Below, in pieces: positions 10,565-20,237 of a DNA stretch of 47,798 nt. The position numbers were made by a program, and so were the translations under genes. The notes beneath the pieces were generated by a model, which was not told the DNA's origin, did no database searches, and saw only the letters and a list, made by a program, of their open reading frames with translations. Positions within the stretch are counted from its first letter, which is position 1, and the number at the start of each line of letters is the position of its first letter. The DNA is from Bacteroidota bacterium (lineage in GTDB: Bacteria; Bacteroidota; Bacteroidia; NS11-12g; UBA955), in contig CAUJCT010000015.1 of NCBI GenBank assembly GCA_963169345.1, forward strand, positions 1 through 47,798. The letters run 5' to 3'.

Positions 10565-11077
10565 ATGAAATTGAAAAACATTTTGTTGCCCTGTATGCTT
10601 TTTTGCACAATGCAAATCAGTGAGGCACAGAATTCTGAAGATTCAACAGGTAAAAGTCAGGCCAGACGCTCGAGCATCAGAGACCGAATTACATTTAATA
10701 TTGGCGGTGGTTTATGGTTAGGCAGTACCACGAATATCAGCGTATTACCTCAAATAGGTTATAAAATCACCGATAGATTAACAGCAGGTGTAGGACTGAA
10801 TTTTCAATATTACAAAAGTACTATTAACCAGATCGACCCCATCATGATTTATGGTGGCAGTTTGTTTACCCGATACCATCTTACTTCCAATTTATTTGCT
10901 CAGGCCGAATACCAGTTGCTGCAGTACAATGATTTTTTAGGTGATTACGGTTTAATCGGTGGCGGATACACTTCCAATGATGGCTTTTATTTTTCGGGTT
11001 ATTACATTTTCCGCTATCCAGCTAACAACAATGCTTATGGTGTTCCTTATGTCATAAGATTCGGATACATGTTCTAA
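10565..11077 (+). CDS. Small outer-membrane beta-barrel protein
   Basis: A 170-residue exported protein with a signal peptide (cleavage after SEA near residue 21), a short charged linker and alternating aromatic/hydrophobic strands ending in a terminal aromatic residue (RFGYMF), typical of an 8-stranded outer-membrane barrel. No specific function can be read. Its stop codon overlaps the start of the PPK2 gene as TAATG, so the two are probably translated from one message. It is divergent from serC. Confidence 0.65.
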   Translation: MKLKNILLPCMLFCTMQISEAQNSEDSTGKSQARRSSIRDRITFNIGGGLWLGSTTNISVLPQIGYKITDRLTAGVGLNFQYYKSTINQIDPIMIYGGSLFTRYHLTSNLFAQAEYQLLQYNDFLGDYGLIGGGYTSNDGFYFSGYYIFRYPANNNAYGVPYVIRFGYMF

Positions 11078-11970
11078 TGAAACAGTCAATTAAAAAAAAC
11101 AGCAAAATCAGAGTTACAGACGGAAAAGACTTTCGCCTTAACAAAATCAAGACCAACGAAAGACTCTATTTTAAAGATGAAGCATCGTTGAAGAAAGAAC
11201 TGGATCAACACAAAGAGAAAATTTCTTCTTTGCAGGAGAGACTGTATGCCAATGACAGTCATTCGGTATTAATAGTGTTGCAGGCCATTGATGCTGCAGG
11301 TAAAGACAGCTGTATCAAACATGTGTTATCAGGCGTTAATCCGCAGGGTTGTCAGGTTGTCAGTTTTAAACAGCCAAGCAAAGAGGAACTCGATCACGAC
11401 TTTATTTGGAGAACATACAAACAATTACCTGAAAGAGGTAAAATTGGTGTTTTCAATCGCTCTTATTACGAAGAAGTACTGGTTTGCAAAGTTCACCCCG
11501 AATATATTTTAGGTCAAAATATTCCCGGAATAGAAAGTAAGGAAGATATTGATAAAAAATTCTGGGAAAACAGGTACCGCGCTATTAATGAAATGGAGAG
11601 ACATCTTGTTAAGAACGGCACTGTCATTATCAAAGTATTTCTTCATCTGGGCAAAGACGAACAAAAGAAAAGATTCCTTGAACGTATAGACAATCCAAAG
11701 AAACAATGGAAATTTAGTTTTGCAGATTTAAAGGAAAGAGCTCTATGGGATCATTATCAGGAAGCTTACACCGATATGATAAAAGCCACTTCCACCAAAC
11801 ATGCACCCTGGTATGTGGTACCTGCCGACGACCAGTGGGTAAGTCGTGCCATAGTAGGCAGGCTTTTACTTGAGCATCTTGAAGAATTGGATTTGAGTTA
11901 TCCGGAGATAAATGATGAAGCAAAGACTTCTTTGCTGGAAGCGCGAAAACTTTTGTTAAATGAAAAGTAA
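11077..11970 (+). CDS. Polyphosphate kinase 2 family protein
   Basis: PPK2 enzymes transfer phosphate between polyphosphate and nucleotides (NDP or NMP). The 297 residues have a Walker A-like loop in IDAAGKDS (71-78), a Walker B-like segment GKIGVFNRSYYEE (121-133) and the lid-region arginines around ERIDNPKKQWKFS, all standard for PPK2. One PPK2 domain is present, so it is not a two-domain form; AMP- versus ADP-phosphorylating class cannot be settled by eye. It overlaps the preceding gene by one base and miaA by 11 bases, so the three are probably co-transcribed. Confidence 0.9.
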   Translation: MKQSIKKNSKIRVTDGKDFRLNKIKTNERLYFKDEASLKKELDQHKEKISSLQERLYANDSHSVLIVLQAIDAAGKDSCIKHVLSGVNPQGCQVVSFKQPSKEELDHDFIWRTYKQLPERGKIGVFNRSYYEEVLVCKVHPEYILGQNIPGIESKEDIDKKFWENRYRAINEMERHLVKNGTVIIKVFLHLGKDEQKKRFLERIDNPKKQWKFSFADLKERALWDHYQEAYTDMIKATSTKHAPWYVVPADDQWVSRAIVGRLLLEHLEELDLSYPEINDEAKTSLLEARKLLLNEK

Positions 11971-12793
11971 ACCTAAACGACTCATAGTAGTTGTTGGTCC
12001 GACAGCAGTTGGCAAAACGGATAAAGCCATAGAACTGGCGCTTTTACATCAATGTCCTATTATTTCCTGCGACTCCCGTCAGGTTTATAAAGAGCTCAAT
12101 ATCGGGGTTGCAAAACCGGAGCCGGCACAACTGGAAAAAGTCAGGCATTATTTCATTTCCAATAAAAGTATTCATGAGGATTTCGATGCAGGTAAATTTG
12201 CGATGGAAGCCCGATTATGCATCAATGAGCTTTTTCAAACTTATGACAATCTCATAATTTGCGGAGGCACAGGTTTGTATTTAAAAGCTTTACTGGATGG
12301 TCTTGATAATTTACCCGGAAAGGATGAACAGCTGAGGGCTGAGCTCGATGAAATATATAAAAACGAAGGGATTAAAGCCTTACAAGAACGATTATTAGAG
12401 CTCAATCCAACAGTATATCATCAAATTGATATCCAGAATCCACAGCGACTGATCAGGGCAATTGAAATAGCTTCAGGTACCAAGACTGAGGGCATACAAT
12501 TACCAGAGTTTGAATTTGAATTTGAAACTGAAATGGTTAAGCTGGATATGGATCGCGAAATGTTGTACAACAGAATCAATAAGCGGGTTGATTTAATGAT
12601 TGAAGCAGGTTTGGAAACTGAAGCGCGCGCTCTATATGAACACAGACATCTCAACGCTTTGCAGACAGTTGGATATAAAGAATGGTGGCCTTATTTTGAA
12701 GGTGAATACGAATTGAATACTGTAATTGACAAAATCAAACAACACTCCAGAAACTACGCCAAGCGCCAATTGACATGGTTTAGAAAGACCTGA
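11960..12793 (+). CDS. miaA: tRNA dimethylallyltransferase, short at the C-terminus
   Basis: Adds the dimethylallyl group to adenosine 37 of tRNAs reading UNN codons. The 277 residues include the P-loop GPTAVGKT (13-20), DSRQVY (38-43), the GGTGLYLKALLDGL segment and QTVGYKEWWPYFEG. The end, AKRQLTWFRKT, stops where most family members go on for roughly ten more residues (WFRKD-x-x-I-x-W-F). The next frame continues with PDIFTVKYK, which resembles that missing tail, so a 1-base loss near the 3' end is possible; the core enzyme is complete and probably active. It overlaps the PPK2 gene by 11 bases. Confidence 0.92.
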   Translation: MKSKPKRLIVVVGPTAVGKTDKAIELALLHQCPIISCDSRQVYKELNIGVAKPEPAQLEKVRHYFISNKSIHEDFDAGKFAMEARLCINELFQTYDNLIICGGTGLYLKALLDGLDNLPGKDEQLRAELDEIYKNEGIKALQERLLELNPTVYHQIDIQNPQRLIRAIEIASGTKTEGIQLPEFEFEFETEMVKLDMDREMLYNRINKRVDLMIEAGLETEARALYEHRHLNALQTVGYKEWWPYFEGEYELNTVIDKIKQHSRNYAKRQLTWFRKT

Positions 12794-12839
12794 TATATTT
12801 ACAGTAAAATACAAAATATCAAGATTACGTTTAGTTTCC

Positions 12840-12847
12840 TATTTTTG
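12840..12847 (+). promoter_or_regulatory. Possible Bacteroidota -7 box before the ABC permease gene
   Basis: TATTTTTG matches TAnnTTTG exactly and sits 8 bases before the ATG at 12856, which would give a nearly leaderless message. No TTG -33 box lies at the usual 19-20 base distance, so this is weak evidence. Confidence 0.3.
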
Positions 12848-12855
12848 CCCAAAAC

Positions 12856-13920
12856 ATGGTGAGTCGCCAAAAGACACTTTTCAAACTGCTTCGTCATCCT
12901 TTAGGGATTACAGGTGCCGTCATCATCTTTATATTTTTAATTATGGCGATAGCCGGAAACTTGATTTGTCTGGACAAAACTAAAGATGCCAATCAAATCA
13001 GTTTACCAATTGCTCTGTTGCCTCCAATGAGTAAAGTTAAGTTCATAGAAATTGAACAATCGAAATCGAAAGGGGTTTTTCACAATTGGTTATATGGCAA
13101 AGATGAGCCATTTTCTATCCCGGTTCAGTCATATACAATTTTGAACGATACGGCATTTGTTCAGGTTTATGGCATGGACAGTGCAGCCTCTAAAGAATTG
13201 GTGCCATTAAATGGCCCTTATGATTATTCGATAGTTGAAAAAACATTTTATTTAGGCACTGATGGATTTGGCCGCGATGTAATGAGTCGTATTATTTTGG
13301 GCAGCAGAGTCTCCTTATCTGTTGGAGCAGTAGCAGTCGTTATATCCTTACTCATAGGATCACTGCTTGGACTAATGGCAGGTTACTTTGGAGGAGGCAC
13401 CGATAAAACCATCTCCTGGTTAATCAATGTTATTTGGAGTTTGCCAACCATGCTACTGGTTGTTGCCATCAGTTTTGCTATGGGCAAAGGATTCTGGCAA
13501 ATTTTTATTGCCATCGGTTTAAGTTCATGGGTTGAAGTGGCCAGAATAGTAAGAGGTCAAGTATTTTCCATACGTGAAAAAGAGTACATACAAGCTGCCA
13601 GAGTTTTAGGATTTGGCCCATATCGAATCATGTTAAAACACATACTTCCTAACCTCAGAAGTTCACTAATAGTATTGGCTGTTTCAATATTTGGTACTGC
13701 CATATTACTGGAGTCGGGACTGAGTTTTTTAGGACTGGGTCTGGCTCCTCCCGCACCCAGCTGGGGCATGATGATTAAGGAAAACTATCCTTATATTATG
13801 TTTGACAGTGAATATCTGGCAATAGTGCCGGGACTGGTGATCATGTTGCTGGTTATGGGATTTAATTTTCTTGGAATAGCATTGAGAGATGCCCTGGATA
13901 TACATCTACAGGATACCTGA
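12856..13920 (+). CDS. ABC transporter permease, OppC/DppC family
   Basis: Inner-membrane permease of a peptide/nickel-type ABC importer. The 354 residues hold an N-terminal helix (about 18-38), a long extracytoplasmic insert of roughly 100 residues before TFYLGTDGFGRDVMSR, and a five-helix BPD transporter core. The core carries the EAA loop (EYIQAARVLGFGPYRIMLKHILPN, contacting the ATPase) and SFLGLGLAPPAPSWG. It stands alone here; partner permease, ATPases and binding protein must be encoded elsewhere. The substrate cannot be told from sequence. Confidence 0.88.
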   Translation: MVSRQKTLFKLLRHPLGITGAVIIFIFLIMAIAGNLICLDKTKDANQISLPIALLPPMSKVKFIEIEQSKSKGVFHNWLYGKDEPFSIPVQSYTILNDTAFVQVYGMDSAASKELVPLNGPYDYSIVEKTFYLGTDGFGRDVMSRIILGSRVSLSVGAVAVVISLLIGSLLGLMAGYFGGGTDKTISWLINVIWSLPTMLLVVAISFAMGKGFWQIFIAIGLSSWVEVARIVRGQVFSIREKEYIQAARVLGFGPYRIMLKHILPNLRSSLIVLAVSIFGTAILLESGLSFLGLGLAPPAPSWGMMIKENYPYIMFDSEYLAIVPGLVIMLLVMGFNFLGIALRDALDIHLQDT

Positions 13921-13933
13921 GAACTTCTTCACA

Positions 13934-14806
13934 CTAAGGAGCAATTTTATAATTCTTGTTCTCCCCTACTCTCCAGCCTGTCAGGCGTTCGATCCAATGC
14001 AAGAGTTGCTTTTTAAATCCCATTTGTTTGATACTGATATCGTGCTCAAATTCCCAGTTTTTACTTTCAATTCTGTGTTTCATCACTTCCGGATGAGTGC
14101 CTTTATACCGGCTTAATGAATCAACCACACTGAAGTCGTATTCCTCCACATTTGCATAGGTTTTTTCAATAAAGTCGTCGCTGTGCCAGAGCTTTCGGGC
14201 TTGCTTAAGTTTTTCCAACTGTTGTTTGGGATGTTTCACCCAACCGTAGTGAAACATGTAAGCATCAATTGGTTTCACGGATAATTTTGAATCGTTTTTT
14301 CGAAAACCCTGAGCATCTTTATACGAACGAATAGCTTTATTATTTTTGATGACTCTTATTTCGTTTCTGTACCAGTTTCGACTATCGGCGATATAATCGT
14401 AACTACCATAAAAATGGTTATAGTGAAACAATAAACCGTCAACTTTATTGTCGTCTTTAAAATCGATCATGGCCTCTTTGACCACTTCCAGGTATTGTTC
14501 GTGCAGACATTCATCGGCCTGAATATAGAAGCACCAATCGGCTTCAGGAGATATAGCATCCAGGGCTTTATTGGTTTCGGCTGCCAGCACTTTGCCGCCT
14601 TCTCTGAGATTATCATCCCAGACTGTTTCAATAATTTTTATTTTAGGAGAATCGAAACTTCTAACAAAACCGAGGGTATCATCTTCGCTTTTTCCAACGG
14701 CGATTATCATTTCATCACAGAGAGGCAAAATAGAGTAAACAGCTTCTTTCAGCGGATAGTCGGCTTTAACTACATTTCTGGCGATGGTGAACCCCGATAC
14801 GAACAT
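13934..14806 (-). CDS. Family 2-like glycosyltransferase
   Basis: A 290-residue cytosolic or membrane-associated protein that opens with FVSGFTIARNVVKADYPLKEAVYSILPLCDEMIIAVGKSEDDT, the nucleotide-binding face of GT-A glycosyltransferases. The sugar-nucleotide/metal region is the FYIQADECLHEQ segment (near residues 93-104), a variant of the DxD motif seen in this subfamily. It has no membrane helix. Acceptor and sugar are unknown; surface polysaccharide or glycoprotein modification is the usual role. Convergent with the ABC permease gene, 13 bases apart. Confidence 0.78.
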   Translation of the reverse strand: MFVSGFTIARNVVKADYPLKEAVYSILPLCDEMIIAVGKSEDDTLGFVRSFDSPKIKIIETVWDDNLREGGKVLAAETNKALDAISPEADWCFYIQADECLHEQYLEVVKEAMIDFKDDNKVDGLLFHYNHFYGSYDYIADSRNWYRNEIRVIKNNKAIRSYKDAQGFRKNDSKLSVKPIDAYMFHYGWVKHPKQQLEKLKQARKLWHSDDFIEKTYANVEEYDFSVVDSLSRYKGTHPEVMKHRIESKNWEFEHDISIKQMGFKKQLLHWIERLTGWRVGENKNYKIAP

Positions 14807-14832
14807 GTTGCGAATTTACGCAAATAGGTGGT

Positions 14833-15375
14833 TCAATGATATTTCTTCTTGACATATTTAATCAATATCAGCATATCCTTTCGCCATTTGGCAAAGTGAT
14901 TGAAGGTATTGAACATGTAATTAATCATTTCGACTTCATCTTTTGGCACTCTTTTAAATTTTTCTACAAATTTCGCTTCATGATTTTCGATGTAGATTTT
15001 AAAATCGAGCATGCATTCGAACCAGTTTCTGTAGATGGCGTAATTGGTGTTGGTTGAAGCTATGGCATAGGTTTTTCTGGCTCTTGGGAAACGCATTCCG
15101 CAGAGGTTGTAATGGTTGACGGATAACCAACTATAGTGACCAGTGTTTCCGCTTTCCTCGATTTTAATAGCAATAAACAGATGTGCCCACTTGCCCAGAT
15201 ACTTTTTTGCTACTTTGAACAAAGTATCTACACTGGGTACCCGTTTGAGATCCAAGCCCTGCAAAACATCGGTTGTATCCTTCTTTACAGAAGTAGTATC
15301 AACCGTTGAAGCAGCACTGCTTTCGAGGACCATTAAGAATACGAGCGATATGACTATTCGTCGAATTATTCTCAA
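14833..15375 (-). CDS. Exported glucosaminidase-domain protein
   Basis: A 180-residue exported protein with a signal peptide (about 1-22) and a lysozyme-like glucosaminidase fold (about 55-180): the catalytic glutamate is in AIKIEESGN, followed by SVNHYNLCGMRFPRARKTYA and a C-terminal helix. Such proteins trim peptidoglycan or its fragments. The start is a TTG at 15375, chosen because it places the signal peptide correctly; no ATG is available before it. A perfect -7 box (CAAAGATA on the plus strand, 15386-15393) lies just upstream. Confidence 0.7.
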   Translation of the reverse strand: MRIIRRIVISLVFLMVLESSAASTVDTTSVKKDTTDVLQGLDLKRVPSVDTLFKVAKKYLGKWAHLFIAIKIEESGNTGHYSWLSVNHYNLCGMRFPRARKTYAIASTNTNYAIYRNWFECMLDFKIYIENHEAKFVEKFKRVPKDEVEMINYMFNTFNHFAKWRKDMLILIKYVKKKYH

Positions 15376-15385
15376 ATGTTAAATT

Positions 15386-15393
15386 CAAAGATA
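15386..15393 (-). promoter_or_regulatory. Possible -7 box for the glucosaminidase gene
   Basis: On the minus strand this reads TATCTTTG, a full match to TAnnTTTG, 11 bases before the TTG start. No good TTG -33 element is seen at 19-20 bases, so confidence is limited. Confidence 0.35.
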
Positions 15394-15661
15394 AGCGAGT
15401 TGCTTCGAGGCTTTTCCACAAGTTATGGTCATGTACCTGCATTTTTGGCCTAAAAATCTATGTTAATAATTTGATTATCAACAACAAAAGAAATATTTTC
15501 CGACTTGTAACTTTTAGCTGTTTTAATACGACTTAGCTATAAAACCAATTAAATTTTTGATTTCACCAACCATTTTTAACATTCAATCGTCAAGATATTT
15601 TAAAAAGGGAAAAAATGCCCTAAATTGCAATTGTATTGAAACCCCTCCTAAAAAGGCTTAT

Positions 15662-18169
15662 ATGTTCAAGAGTATAGTTAAAGTAATTTTTGTTTTTAGT
15701 TTAATCGCAGCGCCACAACTGGCCAAATCTCAATATTTCACCATATCCGGTTTTGTTACCGACCGCAACAGCAACGACATCTTAATTGGTGCTTATGTAT
15801 TTTGCCCTCAAACCGGGGCCGGATGTGTAACCAACAATTACGGTTATTATGCCATTACTGTTCCTTACGGCACCAAAAACCTTATGTATTTGAACGAGGG
15901 TTATTTTGCCATTATTGACACAACCGTCATTAATCAAAATAAACAAGTAGACATCAGTTTAAAGGAAATGAGGGAATATGATATCCAGACCAATCCTTAT
16001 AAAGATGTTAAAATCATAACTGAAGAAGAGGAAGAAGAGCTCATGGAGAAGGATTCGACTTATGTACCCAAAGCGCGTATCAAAAATTCCTGGGAGATTG
16101 ATGCCGTTATTAAGCACGTACTGGCGACGAATTTTAAAATAATAGACCGATTAGAGACTGGATATCTGGAAGTACCCGGATTTCAAATCAGTAAAATGCC
16201 TTCTTTAGGCGGCGAGATTGATGTGGGAAGAAGTTTGAAGCACTTGCCGGGGATAATGCCCGGAACTGAGTTGACGAATGGCATGTATATCAGAGGCGGT
16301 AATCAGGACCAAAATCTGGTGATGATTGATGGAGTACCAATCTACAATATGAATCACATGTTTGGCTTTTATTCTATATTCAATTCAGAAGGCATCAACA
16401 GCATCAATATTACCAAAAGTGGATTTACAGCCAGACAAGGCGGCAGACTTTCTGGTATCACTGACATTGTGATGAAAGAAGGCAATACAAACGCTGTACA
16501 CGGAATTTACATGAACAGTTTAGTTGGACTGACATTAAATTTAGATGGTCCATTATCCCGAGACGGTCGTACCACCTTTTCGATTGCCGCAAGACGCTCA
16601 GACTGGGATTTACTATTCCTGAGAGCCATAAGCACCAGAGACAATAAATTAATCTACACATTCTATGATTTGAATGTAAAGGTTGGACACAGGATAGATA
16701 AAAAGAACAAGTTATTTTTCAGTATTTACAGCAACCGCGACAGGATGTATATATTTAATCGCGATAAAGATACTATTCTTGATTCGTCCGGATTAGTCAA
16801 TACAGTTACCACTAACGAAGATGGCATGGACATACGCTGGGGAAATTTTGCAGGGTCTTTTAAATGGAATAAAATAATAAATCCACGTTTGTTCTCAAAC
16901 CTTTCCCTTTCCTACAGTCAGTATAAAAGTGTGATATCACTTGAGTATGCACAATCGATAGACAGTTCTAACACGGAAGACAGATCAGAAATTAATTTCA
17001 AGTATTACAATTACATCCGTGATTATACTGCCAGAGCGGATTACGATTACATATTAGACAGAAAGAACACCTTGCATTTTGGTGCATTTGCATCCTTTAA
17101 ATATTTTGCTCCGGGCGCTACAGCAACCAAATACAATCGCAATGGCAGTATATCGAATGATACTTCATACGGCGCCAGCAAAGCAATACCGACACAGGAA
17201 ATTGCCTTGTATGTAGAAGATGAGATACATCTTAACAGCGATGCAAAAATCAATATTGGCGCAAGACTGGTTACTTATTTTCAGAAAGACGACCGGTTTA
17301 TATTTGTGGAACCACGCTTATCATTCAACAAGAAAATCAATAACCGGTTTGCTATAAAAGCCAGTTACACACTCATGAACCAGAATATCCATTTATTGGG
17401 TGACAACATTAACTCCAATATACTTGCACTCAACTTCGACCGATGGATACCAGCTTCAGGAACAACACTTCCACAAAGGGCACATCAGGTTACTTTGGGC
17501 TTATCACAACCATTTCAGAATGATTTGGAACTGAGTCTTGAAGCCTATTTTAAGAAATTTGACAGAGTACTTGAAGTTAAAGAAGGTGCTGACATCAATG
17601 GAGGAATTTTGACTGGCAACGACTGGGAAAATAAAGTGCTGACAGGCAAAGGATGGAATTATGGTCTGGAAGCCTTTCTACATAAACGCAGAGGTGATAT
17701 AACTGGCTGGATAGGTTACTCATTGGCTTGGGCAATACGCAATACTCCGGGAGTCAACCGAGATGAAAACTACTACTTTCAATTCGACAGAAGACATTAC
17801 CTTAACATTGTAGCACAAGCTAAGTTTGATGAGACCTATACCGGTTCAATAAACATAGTGTTTTCAACAGGTAATGTGCAGTCGGTACCAATTGGTAAAT
17901 ACCTCGACAACAACGGCAACATAGTTTACGATTATACAGAGAAGAACAATTACAGATTGGCAAATACGTTTAGAATTGACATTGGTTTAACCAAAATCAG
18001 AGACGTAAGCTGGGGTTCAGAAAGCGGATACCGATTCTCTATTTACAATGTACTGGCCAGAAACAATCCTGCCTACATTTATATCGACAATTCAAACAAC
18101 AAACCACAGGCCTATCAAAGAGGTTTCCTGGGTTTTATTCCGGGCATAACATATTTTACAAAATTCTAA
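15662..18169 (+). CDS. TonB-dependent outer-membrane receptor
   Basis: An 835-residue receptor that would import a ligand across the outer membrane using TonB energy. The order is signal peptide (1-24), a CarboxypepD_reg-like beta-sandwich (about 26-110) and a linker with a Glu-rich run (EEEEEELMEKD). The plug follows (about 175-310, with MYIRGGNQDQNLVMIDGVPIYN), then a 22-strand barrel ending in a terminal aromatic (YFTKF). The frame is open upstream to 15557, but ATG 15662 is chosen because the signal peptide begins there. The next gene, one base away, encodes a DUF4249 lipoprotein, a common partner. The ligand is unknown. Confidence 0.9.
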   Translation: MFKSIVKVIFVFSLIAAPQLAKSQYFTISGFVTDRNSNDILIGAYVFCPQTGAGCVTNNYGYYAITVPYGTKNLMYLNEGYFAIIDTTVINQNKQVDISLKEMREYDIQTNPYKDVKIITEEEEEELMEKDSTYVPKARIKNSWEIDAVIKHVLATNFKIIDRLETGYLEVPGFQISKMPSLGGEIDVGRSLKHLPGIMPGTELTNGMYIRGGNQDQNLVMIDGVPIYNMNHMFGFYSIFNSEGINSINITKSGFTARQGGRLSGITDIVMKEGNTNAVHGIYMNSLVGLTLNLDGPLSRDGRTTFSIAARRSDWDLLFLRAISTRDNKLIYTFYDLNVKVGHRIDKKNKLFFSIYSNRDRMYIFNRDKDTILDSSGLVNTVTTNEDGMDIRWGNFAGSFKWNKIINPRLFSNLSLSYSQYKSVISLEYAQSIDSSNTEDRSEINFKYYNYIRDYTARADYDYILDRKNTLHFGAFASFKYFAPGATATKYNRNGSISNDTSYGASKAIPTQEIALYVEDEIHLNSDAKINIGARLVTYFQKDDRFIFVEPRLSFNKKINNRFAIKASYTLMNQNIHLLGDNINSNILALNFDRWIPASGTTLPQRAHQVTLGLSQPFQNDLELSLEAYFKKFDRVLEVKEGADINGGILTGNDWENKVLTGKGWNYGLEAFLHKRRGDITGWIGYSLAWAIRNTPGVNRDENYYFQFDRRHYLNIVAQAKFDETYTGSINIVFSTGNVQSVPIGKYLDNNGNIVYDYTEKNNYRLANTFRIDIGLTKIRDVSWGSESGYRFSIYNVLARNNPAYIYIDNSNNKPQAYQRGFLGFIPGITYFTKF

Positions 18170-18170
18170 A

Positions 18171-19013
18171 ATGAGACAATTTTTAATAATCGGATTAATT
18201 TCAATAGGAGCATGTACGAAGCCTATAGATTTGGAACTTCCTGCCTATAGCAGCAAGATAGTCGTGAATGGCGAATTCGATTCTGAAAAAACGATTGAGC
18301 TTCAAATCACCAGAAGTTTACCAATTTTGCAAGCATCAGACTCCACTGGATATTTGCTGAAAAATGCATCTGTTACAGTGTTTGAAAATGGCAATAACAT
18401 TGGCAATGCCATCTATATGGCCGGCAAATATTATTTGAACAAACAACCTAAAAACGGCGCTACTTACAGAGTTGATATCACCGCTCCAAACTATACAAAA
18501 GCATCTGCCAATCTCAGCATACCCAATTCAATTCCAATCACTGCATCTTATAAAGATTCTATAGGACTGGATGCTGATGGTTTTAAAATTGGTCAACTGA
18601 CTGTTACATTTACCGATGCTCCGGGTGTATCCAACTATTACCGTTTCATGATCAATTACTACAACAGTGGATTAATGACCTGGTTTCCGTTTACGATTGT
18701 ATCCAATGATATACTTTTCCTGAATAATGAAAAGCAAAAGGATGGCAGTTATCTTTTTAGTGATGCCACTTTCTCAGGAAAGAGTAAAACATTAAGATTT
18801 AATGTTCAGTCTTCAACTGTTAAAGGTTCCCCTAAATTTGAAATATCTATAAAATCATTCAATCAGGATTACTATCAATACCTGCAGCAAACCAATGCAT
18901 ACAATCAGGATGGCAACGGCTTTAGCAATGATCCGGTCATATTGCGCACCAATGTAACGGATGGATTGGGTATGGTTGGAGGAGTAAGCAATTCGAAAGA
19001 CACTATTTTTTAA
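18171..19013 (+). CDS. DUF4249 lipoprotein, partner of the TonB receptor
   Basis: A 280-residue lipoprotein with a lipobox at SIGAC and then TKPIDLELPAYSSKIVVNGEFDSEKTIELQITRS, the standard opening of DUF4249. The family is beta-rich, faces the cell surface or periplasm, and is usually encoded directly downstream of a TonB-dependent receptor, as here (1-base gap). By position it may act as a surface substrate-binding partner, but this is inference; no activity is established for the family. Confidence 0.85.
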   Translation: MRQFLIIGLISIGACTKPIDLELPAYSSKIVVNGEFDSEKTIELQITRSLPILQASDSTGYLLKNASVTVFENGNNIGNAIYMAGKYYLNKQPKNGATYRVDITAPNYTKASANLSIPNSIPITASYKDSIGLDADGFKIGQLTVTFTDAPGVSNYYRFMINYYNSGLMTWFPFTIVSNDILFLNNEKQKDGSYLFSDATFSGKSKTLRFNVQSSTVKGSPKFEISIKSFNQDYYQYLQQTNAYNQDGNGFSNDPVILRTNVTDGLGMVGGVSNSKDTIF

Positions 19014-19103
19014 CCAGAGTTCTGAACTGAACTTTAAAAGTGTTAAAACTGAAGTTAATAGTCATATTTAATTCATGAATGGATTTGCATGCAATAAAAA
19101 ACT

Positions 19104-19111
19104 TACATTTG
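19104..19111 (+). promoter_or_regulatory. Possible -7 box for porQ
   Basis: TACATTTG matches TAnnTTTG and lies 16 bases before the ATG at 19128. A TTTG at 19084-19087 is present but only 16 bases upstream rather than 19-20, so the pair is off-spacing. Confidence 0.4.
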
Positions 19112-19127
19112 CATTGAATACGCATTG

Positions 19128-20162
19128 ATGAAATCAAAATTATTTGTTTTAGGTGTATTGATTGCGCAGTCATTTCAGGTAACTGCACAAATTGCCGGAA
19201 CCAGGTCGTACGCATTTCTCGATTTACCTGTTTCTTCGAGACAAGTGGCATTGGGCAATACTTTTATATCAACTTTGGACAATGATTTAAGTCAAGCCTG
19301 GTGCTCGCCAGCTGCTCTTAATTCTAAAATGCACAACCATGCATTTGGTTCATACAACAATTACATTATGGACATCAATGGCGGGTATTTTGCTTATGCC
19401 CGACATTACGATAAGCTTGGCACATTTGCACTGAATGTCTTATACATGGATTATGGTAAATTTGAAGGTGCAACGCCAAGTGGATTGTCTACCGGTACAT
19501 TTACTGTTAAAGACCAGTGTTTTGGTATTTCATACGGAACGCAATGGAAAGAAAAGTTGAGAGTTGGAGCTACATTAAAATATGCCTATTCAATTTATGA
19601 ATCTTATGTGAGCAACGGTCTTCTTACAGATTTATCCATGATGTACGTAGATACTTCTTCTCAATTTACTGCGAGTTTATTTGCCAAGAATTTAGGCTTT
19701 CAGGCGATTCCTTATGGAGAAACCAAAAGACAAAACCTCCCCTTTCAAGTGGCACTAACCTTATCTAAAAGATTGGCGCATTTACCTTTCAGATACCATC
19801 TAACCTTTCATAATTTACAGCAGCCTGATATGCGTTATACTATAACAGAGACAGGTGAAAAAGATGAAACCGGTCAAACCCGTGTTAAGAAAATGACCAT
19901 GGGTGACAATGTTTTGCGACATATTAATTTGGGTGGCGAGTTAAATTTATCCAAGAACTTTGTTTTAAGATTTGGATACAATCATCAGAGAAGAAAAGAG
20001 ATGACCCAGGAGCAGAAACGAGGAACAGCAGGATTCAGCTGGGGCTTAGGTTTAAAAATTAGTAAATTCAGTTTGAGTTACGGAAGCGCTGCTTACTTTC
20101 CGGGATACAATTCAAATCAATTCAGTCTGATGTTGAATTTAAACGAATTTTACAAGAAATAG
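19128..20162 (+). CDS. porQ: Type IX secretion system outer-membrane protein PorQ
   Basis: PorQ belongs to the T9SS machinery that exports and attaches cargo with C-terminal sorting domains. The 344 residues have a signal peptide (cleavage after TAQ near residue 21), the family opening GTRSYAFLDLPVSSRQVALGNTFIS, a conserved NDLSQAWCSPAALN turn and a FadL/PorV-like barrel ending in NLNEFYKK. ATG 19128 is preferred over the adjacent in-frame TTG. It is consistent with the two T9SS cargo genes at the start of the window, though it is not in an operon with other por genes. Confidence 0.87.
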   Translation: MKSKLFVLGVLIAQSFQVTAQIAGTRSYAFLDLPVSSRQVALGNTFISTLDNDLSQAWCSPAALNSKMHNHAFGSYNNYIMDINGGYFAYARHYDKLGTFALNVLYMDYGKFEGATPSGLSTGTFTVKDQCFGISYGTQWKEKLRVGATLKYAYSIYESYVSNGLLTDLSMMYVDTSSQFTASLFAKNLGFQAIPYGETKRQNLPFQVALTLSKRLAHLPFRYHLTFHNLQQPDMRYTITETGEKDETGQTRVKKMTMGDNVLRHINLGGELNLSKNFVLRFGYNHQRRKEMTQEQKRGTAGFSWGLGLKISKFSLSYGSAAYFPGYNSNQFSLMLNLNEFYKK

Positions 20163-20237
20163 CAGATAAACAAGAACCAGTGAAGCTTCATTAAAACGCT
20201 CATTTAAGGCGCTGTTCAGAGCGAACTAACAGAAAAA

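Noticed and set aside
10565..12793. Polyphosphate-dependent tRNA modification operon
   Set aside because: PPK2 and miaA overlap, but tight packing of unrelated genes is common and nothing else links the two functions.
15557..15661. N-terminal extension of the TonB receptor
   Set aside because: The 35 extra residues precede a complete signal peptide that starts at 15662, so they would disrupt export.
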